From Myxococcales bacterium (lineage in GTDB: Bacteria > Myxococcota_A > Polyangia > Haliangiales > Haliangiaceae): a DNA stretch of 64,000 nucleotides. The notes below the pieces were generated by a model, which was given only the letters and a program-made list of their open reading frames with translations, was not told the origin of the DNA and ran no database searches. A program made the position numbers and the translations under genes. The stretch covers positions 1 to 64,000 of the forward strand of contig JAEUJY010000049.1 in the NCBI GenBank assembly GCA_016794525.1. Direction: 5' to 3'. How positions within the stretch are numbered: the first letter of the stretch is position 1; the number at the start of each line of letters is the position of its first letter. Of the stretch, positions 21,628 to 32,397 are shown piece after piece.

Positions 21628-22293
21628 TCACCACTGGCTGGCAGGCACCACCGAGGTGACCTGGTTGTCGAGGAGGTCCACCACCGCCACCACCGACGGA
21701 TGCCCGCCGTGGCGCCCGAACACCACCGCCGCCGAGCGGCGCGCGAACGCCGGGTCGTTCGCGTCCTTGCCCCAGTAGTGCATCGTCACCAGCGGCGCGT
21801 CGCCCAGCGCCAGCTTCTCGCGGACCCGCTCGTCGAGCGTGGCCAGCGACGTCGCCAGCGCCTCCTCCTCGCGCGACAGCATCGGCTGCGCGCGGGTGAT
21901 GTCGAGGTGCGCGACCACGCCGGCGTCGAGATCGACGCAGGCGTCGACCGTACGATCGGCGGCGTAGTCGTAGACGACGACGCGCGCGAGGCGGTGGCCG
22001 TGCATCCAGTGCGGCGGCTTGACCACCAGCGGCTCAGTCGCCACGACGCGGTAGCGGCCGACCTTGGCCATCGCGGCCACCCGGCGGTCCTCGGTGAGCG
22101 TCCGCACCGCGTCGGCGGCCTCGCCGGGGGTCAGCGGGGCGAACAGCGACGGGTCGCTGGCGGCCACGTCGGGCGGGGGCGGCGCGCTGACGCGGCGCGG
22201 CGCTGGCTTGGCGGCGGACGCCTTGGCCTTGGCGGGCGCCGCCTTGGGCTTGGGCCGCGCGGACTTGGCGGGCGGAGTCGGCTTGCGTGCCAT
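21628..22293 (-). CDS. Copper amine oxidase N-domain-like protein with Ala/Lys/Pro-rich leader
   Basis: A 221-residue protein. Residues 1-60 are Ala/Lys/Pro-rich and low complexity with no clear signal peptide. The rest includes RLARVVVYDYAADRTVDACVDLDAGVVAHLD followed by QPMLSREEEALA, which resembles the small N2/N3 alpha-beta domains of copper amine oxidases. The end (RRSAAVVFGRHGGHPS to VVDLLDNQVTSVVPASQW) also fits such a domain. The next gene, 5 nt downstream, encodes a catalytic-domain-like piece, so the pair looks like one oxidase-type protein split in two. ATG 22293 is preceded by a consensus-like -10 (TATAGT) at 7 nt. Family assignment is by eye. Confidence 0.65.
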   Translation of the reverse strand: MARKPTPPAKSARPKPKAAPAKAKASAAKPAPRRVSAPPPPDVAASDPSLFAPLTPGEAADAVRTLTEDRRVAAMAKVGRYRVVATEPLVVKPPHWMHGHRLARVVVYDYAADRTVDACVDLDAGVVAHLDITRAQPMLSREEEALATSLATLDERVREKLALGDAPLVTMHYWGKDANDPAFARRSAAVVFGRHGGHPSVVAVVDLLDNQVTSVVPASQW

Positions 22294-22306
22294 GGGGGGC
22301 ACTATA
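22294..22306 (-). promoter_or_regulatory. -10 element of the split amine-oxidase-like operon
   Basis: TATAGT (22306 down to 22301) ends 7 nt before ATG 22293. It is the closest match to TATAAT in the window alongside TATAAG at 40.85 kb. No Shine-Dalgarno sequence. Confidence 0.5.
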
Positions 22307-22315
22307 CGCTGGTCC

Positions 22316-24430
<2,115 letters not shown>

Positions 24431-24949
24431 CTACTGCGGCACGATCGAGACGTGATCGCCCGCGTCGTCGGCCGCGATCACCCCCGCGAACCGGGTCACC
24501 TGGATCGCGCCGGCGCCGCGCCAGCGCCCCTCGATCCACACCCGCAGGCTGGGCGCACCGGCGACGTACTTCTGCCGGACGCGATCGCGCAGCGCGATGC
24601 CGAGGGCGCTGTCGTCGAGCGTCACCGCCAGGTCGCCGAGCGTCGCGCCGGTGATGCCGAGCCGGTCGGCGTCCATCGTGATCGTCACGGGCAGCTTGAG
24701 TACCGGCGCGGCGCCGAGGTCGGGCGTGCCGCCGTTGCGGTCGAGCCAGGCCACCAGCGCGGCCTGCGGCGCGAGGGGCTGAGTGGTCGGGGTCGGGTCG
24801 GGCATCGCGGCTCCTCCGGTCGGCGGGGCGTCGATCGTCGCCGGCGCCGGCGTGGTGTCGCCGGCGGGCGGCGCGTCGCTACGCTTGGCGCCAGAGCACG
24901 CGCTCACCGCCAGGATCAGCGCCACCAGCGATCGACGGGGCGAGGTCAC
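24431..24949 (-). CDS. Predicted small lipoprotein
   Basis: A 172-residue predicted lipoprotein. Signal peptide with lipobox AVSACSG at about residues 14-20, then a Pro/Thr/Asp linker including TIDAPPTGG and PDPTPTTQP. The mature domain of roughly 115 residues has a regular alternation suggesting beta-structure (VLKLPVTITMDADRL, VWIEGRWRGAGAIQV). No family is recognised. The GTG 24949 start is inferred from the signal peptide. The stop abuts the ATG of the AAA+ ATPase gene (TAGATG), so it is probably the first gene of that transcription unit, or follows the Cys-hydrolase-like gene 68 nt upstream. Confidence 0.75.
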   Translation of the reverse strand: MTSPRRSLVALILAVSACSGAKRSDAPPAGDTTPAPATIDAPPTGGAAMPDPTPTTQPLAPQAALVAWLDRNGGTPDLGAAPVLKLPVTITMDADRLGITGATLGDLAVTLDDSALGIALRDRVRQKYVAGAPSLRVWIEGRWRGAGAIQVTRFAGVIAADDAGDHVSIVPQ

Positions 24950-25017
24950 GGTCCGCAGGATGCCACGGCGGCGCGCGCGTCGCGAGGGCCGCCGCGGTAC
25001 GACCGCGCGGCGCGCTG

Positions 25018-25776
25018 CTAGCGGCCGTCCTGGTTGACGTAGTTGTACTGGTGCCCCGACGCCTCGGTGTTCGGGTGGTTCCACAGGTGGTTCTCGCGGG
25101 ACTTCCCGACCACGTCGTCGGTCTGCTCCTGGCTGGCCTTGGCGTTCACGTAGGCCTTGCCCTCGGCCGACAGCTTGAGGCCGGCGGCGATCGCCGACTT
25201 CTTGCTCTCGCCGTCGGCGACCATCGACGCGTAGTCCTCGATCTTGCCGCGATCGGCCGTGTACGCGAAGTGGTCCTCCCACAGGCAGGCGCGGGCCCGG
25301 GTCGGCCATGGATCGGACACCGCGATGTCCTGGTCCTTGTCGGCGCCCTGGACGTCGCCGATCAGCACGAACGCGTGATCCAGGCCTTCCTTCGCCGACA
25401 CCTGGATGTGCTGCCCGGCGCCGTGCTGGCGCAGCCAGTGGTAGGCGACCCAGGCGTGCTCGCCGCAGTTGCCGCCGTGGGCCAGGTCGGCCTTGGCCGC
25501 GATCAGCGCCTCGGGGTTGGCCGCGGCGAGCCCGCGGACCTCCGGCGCGATCTCCCAGTACTTGTCGTCGCGCATGACCTGCAACCGCGCCATCGAGTTG
25601 AGCTGCGTGTTGCGCAGCGCCTCGACCTGGTTGCCGGCGCCGAAGTTCAGGACGGCCTTGGTCGCGGTGATCGCGCTGCGGGCCAGGTCCAGGCGGCCGG
25701 CGGCGAGCGAGCTCACCTCCTTCTTGGGGAGCTCGGGCTCTTCTTCGGTGCGGCGGGTACGGGCGGTGTCGGGCAT
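25018..25776 (-). CDS. Papain/transglutaminase-like Cys-His-Asp protein, candidate secreted effector
   Basis: A 252-residue protein without a signal peptide. A catalytic-triad-like layout is visible: Cys104 in GGNCGEHAWVAYHWL, His134 in EGLDHAFVLIGD and Asp155 in VSDPWPTRA. The order Cys-His-Asp with the NCGEHA and DHAFVLIG contexts matches papain-fold cysteine hydrolases and transglutaminase-like bacterial toxins. The charged N terminus (residues 1-25) and lack of an export signal would suit a cargo loaded into an injection particle; the neighbouring eCIS-type ATPase makes this attractive but unproven. ATG 25776 has GGAG 8 nt upstream. No obvious immunity gene is adjacent, which suits an anti-eukaryotic rather than antibacterial effector. 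Confidence 0.7.
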   Translation of the reverse strand: MPDTARTRRTEEEPELPKKEVSSLAAGRLDLARSAITATKAVLNFGAGNQVEALRNTQLNSMARLQVMRDDKYWEIAPEVRGLAAANPEALIAAKADLAHGGNCGEHAWVAYHWLRQHGAGQHIQVSAKEGLDHAFVLIGDVQGADKDQDIAVSDPWPTRARACLWEDHFAYTADRGKIEDYASMVADGESKKSAIAAGLKLSAEGKAYVNAKASQEQTDDVVGKSRENHLWNHPNTEASGHQYNYVNQDGR

Positions 25777-25788
25777 CGGTGGCTCCAG

Positions 25789-25806
25789 GGCGAGACTGCG
25801 CTCGCC
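25789..25806. other. Small inverted repeat upstream of the Cys-hydrolase-like gene
   Basis: GGCGAG (25789-25794) and CTCGCC (25801-25806) around a 6-nt loop, 13 nt before the start codon of the leftward gene. A second one, CCTGG-TTTG-CCAGG, lies at 25837-25850. Possible operators; weak. Confidence 0.25.
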
Positions 25807-25939
25807 AAGTGTACGATCGCAGGCGCCAGATCCTTCCCTGGTTTGCCAGGTCGGCCGGTGTCATGGCTGGACCGATCCCGCCAGAACTCGGGGGCGTCGC
25901 TCGTTAGATCGTTGCGAGCCCCGAGCCGTCGTAGGGGGC

Positions 25940-27019
25940 ATGGCTCGCCTCCTCACTCGCGCCCTCTTCTCCGCTGCGCTGTTCGCTGGTGCCTGCGGCG
26001 CCGCCTACGCCGACCGGGTCGCCGCCCCCGCCCCCCGGCCGCTGGTCCCCATCGCGGTCGCCCCCGACGCGGTCCGCTCGCCGTACGCGGTCGAGATCGT
26101 CGGCGACGGCGGCGACGTGATGGACACCTTCTTCCACAAGAACCGCTACTACGTGCGCGGCGCCTCCAACCGCGCCTACGCGATCCGCATCACCAACCCC
26201 ACCGCGCAGCGGGTCGAGGCGGTGATCTCGGTCGACGGCCTCGACGTGATCGACGGCGAGAACGGCGACACCCACAAGCGCGGCTACATCGTGCCGGCCT
26301 ACGGCTCGGTCACGATCGACGGCTGGCGCACCTCGCTCGAGAACGTCGCCGCGTTCCGCTTCTCGTCGGTCAAGGCCAGCTACGCCGGCCGCAAGGGCAA
26401 GGCCCGCAACGTCGGCGTCATCGCGGTGGCGATCTTCGCCGAGGAGGCCGGCCCGATGATCGTCGCGCCCGACGAGCCCGACGAGCCGTACTACGAGGAC
26501 GACGGCGGCTACGGCGACGGCGTCGACGAGTGGCTCGATCACCGCTGGCAGGGTCCGGTCGGCGGCAACACGCCCGCGCCCCGGCGCGGCGGTCAAGGCG
26601 GCCGCGTGAGCGCCGGCGCCGACAAGGCCGAGCAGGCGCCGCCCGCGGTCCGCGCGCCGTCGCCGCCTCCGCCGCCCAGCGGCGGCGCGGGTGGCACCGC
26701 CACCGTCACCACCGGCGCGCGTCCGCAGATGGACGACGAGGCCGCCGACCGCGACTGCTGCGGCCAGCGCGAGCGCCTCGGCCTCGGCACCGAGTACGGC
26801 GAGCAGCGCTACTCGGCCGCCAGCTACACCCGCTTCGTCCGGTCTTCGGACAAGCCGATCGCGATCGCCGAGCTCCGCTACAACGACGACGCCGGCCTCA
26901 AGGCCCTCGGCATCCTGCTCGACCCGGAGCCCGATCCCGAGGAGCTGATGACCCGCGAGACCGCGGACCCGTTCCCCGGCGACCGCGGCTTCGCCCGCCC
27001 GCCGGCCGGCATCCGCTAG
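25940..27019 (+). CDS. Conserved exported protein of unknown function
   Basis: A 359-residue secreted protein with a signal peptide (residues 1-24, ending ACGAAYA). Residues 45-165 form a well-ordered domain with GASNRAYAIRITNPTAQ, VEAVISVDGLDVIDGEN, KRGYIVPAYGSVTIDGWR and ARNVGVIAVAIF. I recognise this pattern from a widespread uncharacterised proteobacterial domain. A long acidic, Tyr/Asp-rich and Pro-rich linker follows (180-280). A second conserved segment with YGEQRYSAASYTRFVR and PIAIAELRYNDDAGLKALGI is at 285-335. ATG 25940 was chosen for the signal peptide; AGGGGG immediately upstream is poorly spaced, so initiation is uncertain. It converges on the next gene with a GCTAGCGCTAGC palindrome spanning both stops. 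Confidence 0.85.
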   Translation: MARLLTRALFSAALFAGACGAAYADRVAAPAPRPLVPIAVAPDAVRSPYAVEIVGDGGDVMDTFFHKNRYYVRGASNRAYAIRITNPTAQRVEAVISVDGLDVIDGENGDTHKRGYIVPAYGSVTIDGWRTSLENVAAFRFSSVKASYAGRKGKARNVGVIAVAIFAEEAGPMIVAPDEPDEPYYEDDGGYGDGVDEWLDHRWQGPVGGNTPAPRRGGQGGRVSAGADKAEQAPPAVRAPSPPPPPSGGAGGTATVTTGARPQMDDEAADRDCCGQRERLGLGTEYGEQRYSAASYTRFVRSSDKPIAIAELRYNDDAGLKALGILLDPEPDPEELMTRETADPFPGDRGFARPPAGIR

Positions 27020-27021
27020 CG

Positions 27022-27948
27022 CTAGCCGCGCAGCACGCGCTCGGTGATCTCGAGCGCCGCGGCGGTGGCCTCCTGCCGGTTGCGCAGGTGGTCGCGGAGC
27101 CGCCCCAGCTCCTCGCGCCCGAGCTGCGCCAGCTGCATCGCCAGCTGCGGGCCGCCGAACACGCCGCCGGGGTCGCTGATCGGCGTCTTGATCAGCCGCC
27201 GGATCTCGGCGAGCGACAGCTTCCCGCGCACGAGCTTCATCCAGTCGGGATCGACCGCGTTGATGAGCTTGCCGCGCAGGCCCTGCTCGTAGACGGCGAT
27301 CGCCACGCCGCTCTCGCCCTGCGCGAGCCCGAGCGCGCCGGCCGCGGTGGCGTGCTTGCGCATCCGCCAGACCGTGAAGTCCGAGACGAACTCGACCTGC
27401 AGCAGCAGCTTGTTGACGAGCATGTAGCCGTGCAGCTGACCCATCGCGGTGACCGCGACCGACGCGTCGCCGGTGTGGACCACGCGGTCGTCGCCGCCGG
27501 CCCACGCCGTCGATGCCGCCGACGCCACGCTCGCGATCGGAGACCGCCGGAAGAAGCGGTTGACCGCGCGGTCGAGGCCGTAGCACGCGACGGCGGAGCG
27601 CCCATCACCGACCCCCCGCTTGACGTACCAGGCGGTGGCGGTGACCGGCGTCTTGACGCTCGGTCCGGTGAACTCGACCCGGAGATCATCGATGGTGTAG
27701 GCCGCGTACCCGGCGTCGGCGCTGGTCACGTTCCACGCGACGAAGTCGTACTTCGCGCCCGTCACCGGGTGGACGTAGACCGCCGTGGCGTTCTTGCCGT
27801 CGGGGGCGCCGGTCTCGCCGTCGGTCGGCATGTCCTCGGCGAACGGCAGCAGCTCGCCCGGGGTCTCGAAAGACTCGCCCAGGTAGATCTCGTCGCCGCC
27901 GACCTCGCCGCTGGTCGAAGGGATCTCGCGGTACTCATAGACAGGCAT
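27022..27948 (-). CDS. Hypothetical protein
   Basis: A 308-residue soluble protein that I do not recognise. The N-terminal 50 residues are acidic and Gly-rich (YEYREIPSTSGEVGG, LPFAEDMPTDGETGAPDG). The central region (55-200) is mixed alpha/beta with VAWNVTSADAGYAAYTID and HTGDASVAVTAMGQLHGYM. The C-terminal third is helical (MKLVRGKLSLAEIRRLIKT, then LGREELGRLRDHLRNRQEA). No signal peptide or TM segment is obvious. ATG 27948 has GGAG about 9 nt upstream. It shares the minus orientation of the ATPase/Cys-hydrolase group but is separated from it by the exported-protein gene. Confidence 0.75.
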   Translation of the reverse strand: MPVYEYREIPSTSGEVGGDEIYLGESFETPGELLPFAEDMPTDGETGAPDGKNATAVYVHPVTGAKYDFVAWNVTSADAGYAAYTIDDLRVEFTGPSVKTPVTATAWYVKRGVGDGRSAVACYGLDRAVNRFFRRSPIASVASAASTAWAGGDDRVVHTGDASVAVTAMGQLHGYMLVNKLLLQVEFVSDFTVWRMRKHATAAGALGLAQGESGVAIAVYEQGLRGKLINAVDPDWMKLVRGKLSLAEIRRLIKTPISDPGGVFGGPQLAMQLAQLGREELGRLRDHLRNRQEATAAALEITERVLRG

Positions 27949-28010
27949 CGTCAGGCTCCGTGGTGGTTGCCTCTCCAGGCGCACCGCCGCGCGATTGTTC
28001 CGGACGATCG

Positions 28011-28574
28011 TCAGGCCAGGAGCCGCGCCAGGTCGGCGGCGTCGAGCACGCGGTGGGCGCCGCGGGCCAGCTCGCCCAGCCGGTAGTCGCCGATCGCCGC
28101 GCGCACCAGCCGCAGCGTCGGGTGGCCGACCGCCGCGGTCATCTTGCGCACCTGCCGGTTGCGCCCCTCGGTGATGGTCAGCTCGATCCAGCAGTCGGGC
28201 ACCGACTTGCGGTAGCGGATCGGCGGATCGCGCGGCGGCAGCGCCGGCGGGTCGATGCGGCGGGCCTGCGCCGGGCGGGTCCGACCGCCGCTGATCTCGA
28301 CGCCGTCGGCCAGCGCGCGCAGCGCCGCGTCGTCGGGGATGCGCTCGACCTGCACCCAGTAGGTCTTGCGGTGCGCGTGGCGCGGCGACATCAGGCGATC
28401 GATCAGCCGCTTGTCGGCGGTGAGGATCAGCAAGCCCTCGCTGTCGGCGTCGAGGCGCCCGACGGGCCACACCGCCGGCGGCAGGCCCAGCTCGGCCAGC
28501 GTGCGGTTGGGGCTGCCGTCGGAGGTGTACTGCGACAGCACGCCATAGGGTTTGTGGAGGGCGATCGTCGTCAC
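28011..28574 (-). CDS. rluE: 23S rRNA pseudouridine synthase, RluE-like (RsuA family, no S4 domain)
   Basis: A 187-residue RsuA/RluB/RluE-family enzyme that isomerises a uridine in rRNA. The sequence starts directly with LHKPYGVLSQYT, has the catalytic Asp in PVGRLDADSEGLLILT, then SPRHAHRKTYWVQVE and ELTITEGRNRQVRKMTAAVGH. The absence of an N-terminal S4 RNA-binding domain and the short length match RluE (U2457 in E. coli numbering). The start is GTG 28574. It is transcribed divergently from the lipoprotein at 28626. Exact target site is inferred from subfamily only. Confidence 0.9.
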   Translation of the reverse strand: MTTIALHKPYGVLSQYTSDGSPNRTLAELGLPPAVWPVGRLDADSEGLLILTADKRLIDRLMSPRHAHRKTYWVQVERIPDDAALRALADGVEISGGRTRPAQARRIDPPALPPRDPPIRYRKSVPDCWIELTITEGRNRQVRKMTAAVGHPTLRLVRAAIGDYRLGELARGAHRVLDAADLARLLA

Positions 28575-28590
28575 GCGGGTCGCCGCGCGA

Positions 28591-28625
28591 TTGACATCGT
28601 CCGCCCGGCGTCCTAGTCACGTAGC
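28591..28625 (+). promoter_or_regulatory. Sigma70-type promoter with perfect -35, probably leaderless
   Basis: TTGACA (28591-28596), exactly 17 nt, then TAGTCA (28614-28619), ending 6 nt before ATG 28626. This is the best -35/-10 pair in the window and supports the leaderless spacing seen elsewhere. Confidence 0.6.
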
Positions 28626-29225
28626 ATGTCTTTCCGGTCGATCGCGTTTTTCCTCCTCGCCGTGTTCGCGCTGGTCGCGTGCGGCCCGTCGTCCGCGCAG
28701 ATCAAGACCGCGCGCACGGCGCGCTACCGCACGACGGCGTCGGCGGCGTTCCAGGCCGGCGTCGCCGCGCTCAAGGACAACGACTACAAGATCCAGCAGG
28801 TCGATCCGGTCGCCGGCCGCGCGATCACCGAGGTCAAGTGGTACGAGGTCGACGGCACGTCGATGTCGCGCGACAGCGACGGCCGCCCGCAGATGACCTC
28901 GGCCGGCGGCATCATGTTCGCCGTCGAGATCGCCGTGCTGCCCGACGCCGACACCTTCTACGTGCAGGTCATCCCGCACGTGCAGCAGATGAAGTCGGGC
29001 TACTCGGCGCCGTTCGAGATCAAGGAAGGCTCGGGCGAGATGCCGGGCTGGGTCGCCGGCAAGCTCGACAACCTGTACGTCTCGATCTACGACGCGCTGA
29101 AGAAGGACGTCGCGACCCCGGGCGCCGCCGCGCCGGGCGCCACCCCGCCGGCCGCCGCGCCGGTCGATCCCGCCCCCGCCGCGGCCGATCCCGAGGCCGC
29201 GCCGGCCGCGCCGACCGCGCCGTGA
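28626..29225 (+). CDS. Predicted lipoprotein (paralogue of the next gene)
   Basis: A 199-residue predicted lipoprotein: signal peptide with lipobox ALVACGPS near residue 15-22, followed by a domain of about 130 residues (AQIKTARTARYRTT, FQAGVAALKDNDYKIQQVDPVAGRAIT, then MPGWVAGKLDNLYVSIYDAL). The last 30 residues are Ala/Pro-rich. The next gene encodes a clear paralogue with the same order of motifs, so a tandem duplication is likely. Their stop and start overlap (GTGA at 29222). No function is known to me; the conserved 'PVAGRAITE' region suggests a compact alpha/beta periplasmic domain. Confidence 0.82.
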   Translation: MSFRSIAFFLLAVFALVACGPSSAQIKTARTARYRTTASAAFQAGVAALKDNDYKIQQVDPVAGRAITEVKWYEVDGTSMSRDSDGRPQMTSAGGIMFAVEIAVLPDADTFYVQVIPHVQQMKSGYSAPFEIKEGSGEMPGWVAGKLDNLYVSIYDALKKDVATPGAAAPGATPPAAAPVDPAPAAADPEAAPAAPTAP

Positions 29226-29239
29226 CCGCGCGGTCCCCG

Positions 29240-29732
29240 ATGCGCGTGCTGATCGTGGCGGTGGCGATGGTGGCGGCGCTGGTCGGCTGCGGCCCATCGG
29301 CCGCGCAGGTCCACGCCGCCCGGAGCGCGCAGTACCGGGCGAGCCCTGCGGTGTTGCTCGACGCGACCATCGCGGCGTTGCGCGCGCACCGGTACGTGAT
29401 CGCCGGGGTCGACCCGGTGGCGGGGACGGTACAGACGGAGCCGATCTGGTTCAGCAACATGGGTACGAAGCGCCGCAGCGGCCGCGTCCGGGCCGTCGAT
29501 CGCGACGTCCGGTTCGCCATCCGCGCACGCGTCGAACCCCGCGCCGAGGGGACCTTCGGCATCACGCTCGAAGCGATCGCGGCGCGGGCGCACAGCGGCC
29601 TCCACGAGCTAGTGCCGATCGATCCGCAGGACGCCGACGTCCCGAGCTGGTTCGGCCCGCGGCTCGACGATGTCTATCTCGACGTCTACGCGCGCGGCTG
29701 CGCGGCGGCGTCATCGCCACGCCGCCGGCGCG

Positions 29733-29746
<14 letters not shown>
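29240..29746 (+). CDS. Predicted lipoprotein (paralogue of the previous gene)
   Basis: A 168-residue predicted lipoprotein with lipobox ALVGCGPSAAQV at about residues 14-25. It matches its upstream neighbour along the domain: AARSAQYRASP, LLDATIAALRAHRYVIAGVDPVAGTVQTE, and VPSWFGPRLDDVYLDVYA against PGWVAGKLDNLYVSIYD. It lacks the Ala/Pro tail and ends in a short Arg-rich stretch. GTG 29222, overlapping the previous stop, is an alternative start and would allow coupled translation. Its 3' end overlaps the convergent ClpX-like gene by 14 bp. Confidence 0.78.
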
Positions 29747-30878
<1,132 letters not shown>

Positions 30879-31070
30879 CGCTACCGCCGATCGTACCCCG
30901 GCCGCCGAGGCGGGGCCAGTACGGCGTCGCTACCGCCGGACATGCCTGCGCTCGCCAGGCGCCGGTCGCGGCGTGATCGGTGCCGCACGACGCCGCTGCC
31001 GGAGCCGGTGCCAGGCTGACGGGCGTTGGGACGGCACGGCGTGGCCGCGGCGCGCAGCGCGCGGGCGGAC

Positions 31071-31442
31071 TCATCGCCGCGGACGGCGCGGCGGTCGTGG
31101 TCTCCCGCATGAGACGTTGCCGATGGAGACGTGGCGGCCGCCGCTTACGTGGATCGTGCAGCTGCTGGCATCGGCCGTCGCGGACACGGTGACGGTGGCG
31201 GTCGGCGGAGTGCCGAGGACGAGGAGGCGCACGATGCGCGACCATGTCGACGCGGGGGAGCTGCTCACCGCGACGTCGGCGCCTCGGGTGTCGCCGCGGA
31301 TGATCACAGCGGGCGTGCGGGCGGGATCGACGTCGATCGAGACGGCGCCGTCGGGAGACGGTGCTGGGCGGTCTGCGGCGGCAGGCGCGGCGAGCGCGAC
31401 GGTGGTGACGAGAGCGAGCGTGGCGACGGTTGGGATGCGCAC
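31071..31442 (-). CDS. Small exported protein of unknown function
   Basis: A 123-residue protein beginning with a convincing signal peptide (LALVTTVALAAPAAADRP). The mature part contains IDVDPARTPAVIIRGDTRG and ends with two Cys (SSCTIHVSGG and GNVSCGRP) that may pair. The opposite strand is open here too, but its translation is Arg-rich and lacks such organisation, so the minus strand is preferred. Start GTG 31442 was chosen; GTG 31460 would add six residues. GATACC lies just upstream. It is divergent from the ClpS-like gene. Function unknown. Confidence 0.6.
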   Translation of the reverse strand: MRIPTVATLALVTTVALAAPAAADRPAPSPDGAVSIDVDPARTPAVIIRGDTRGADVAVSSSPASTWSRIVRLLVLGTPPTATVTVSATADASSCTIHVSGGRHVSIGNVSCGRPRPPRRPRR

Positions 31443-31515
31443 GCGCTCGGTATCGGCCACCAGGGCGGCCGGTTGCGTGGGGTCCGCGGGTGGGCCAAGG
31501 TTCGAGACGGTGTCG

Positions 31516-32268
31516 ATGCTCTACCTGGCGATGACGGCGGCGAGCGCGGGGGCGTTCTGGTGGCTGCACCTGCGCGCGGACCGGTCGGTGCGGCGGGCGG
31601 CGGCGCAGGCGTTCGACGAGGACGCGGGGATCGCGGTGCACGTGGCGCGGCACGAGGCCGAGACGCGGCGACAGGTGCCGTCGACGGCGCACGTGCTGTA
31701 CGGGCTGTTGCAGGTCGAGGCGGTGGCGGCGGCGATCGGCGACGCCGGCGGGGACGCAGCGGCCCTCGAGGACGACGTGCTGGCGGCGATGGCGGCGGGC
31801 GGGCGCGGCGAGCTCGAGGCGCTGGACGCGACGCTGCGCCGGGCCGAGCACAGCGCGCGCGGGGCGTCGCGACGGATCGGGTGCGCGGATCTGTGGGCGT
31901 ACCTGGGCGACGGCCGGGCGGCGGCGGTGCTGGCGAAGGCGCAGGTGGATCGCGCGGCGGTGCTGTTCCGCCTGGCCCACGGCGCGGGGCCGCCGGCGCT
32001 GCCGGGCAGCGATCGCGGCACGGCGATGGTCGAGCTGCGCGACGATCCGTACACGACCAAGGACTTCGTCGTGACGGCGCTGCGCGAGGGCCTAGGCCTC
32101 GACGCGGCGGAGGCCGAGCGGATCATGGAGGCGGTGCACACGACCGGGCACGGGACGATCGGCCCGATGGCGATGGCGACGGCGCGGACGGCGGTGATCA
32201 CGATGCGCGACCTGGCGCAGCGCAGCCAGTTCCCGCTGTGGGTCGGCGTGACCGCGGCGTCGTCTTGA
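31516..32268 (+). CDS. Membrane-anchored protein with Clp_N-like and ClpS-like domains
   Basis: A 250-residue protein. Residues 1-16 form a hydrophobic anchor (LYLAMTAASAGAFWWL). Residues 20-90 (VARHEAETRRQVPSTAHVLYGLLQ) resemble a Clp N-terminal repeat, where 'EHLLLALL' is typical. From about 173 the sequence has the ClpS core: ELRDDPYTTKDFVVTALR, AERIMEAVHTTGHGTIG and RSQFPLWVGV. In the family, ClpS hands N-degron substrates to ClpA/ClpC. The substrate-pocket DD(P/D)YTT and HTTGxG parts are retained. A fused membrane anchor is unusual. GTG 31510 is an alternative start. The ClpX-like ATPase 0.6 kb away may be a partner; this is inference. Confidence 0.7.
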   Translation: MLYLAMTAASAGAFWWLHLRADRSVRRAAAQAFDEDAGIAVHVARHEAETRRQVPSTAHVLYGLLQVEAVAAAIGDAGGDAAALEDDVLAAMAAGGRGELEALDATLRRAEHSARGASRRIGCADLWAYLGDGRAAAVLAKAQVDRAAVLFRLAHGAGPPALPGSDRGTAMVELRDDPYTTKDFVVTALREGLGLDAAEAERIMEAVHTTGHGTIGPMAMATARTAVITMRDLAQRSQFPLWVGVTAASS

Positions 32269-32397
32269 TGCCGGCGATGGCGCGCTGCTGACGCCGTCAC
32301 GGCTCGGTCACGACGGCGCCGACCGGATGATCGGGCAGGTGGCAGGCGGGGCGCGGGTGCGCACCAAGCGGGGCACAACCGATTCGAGGAGGCAACG

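Noticed and set aside
30973-31515. N-terminal extension of the ClpS-like frame by 181 codons
   Set aside because: Arg-rich and unstructured; the opposite strand here encodes a protein with a clear signal peptide, and the hydrophobic anchor begins at 31516.
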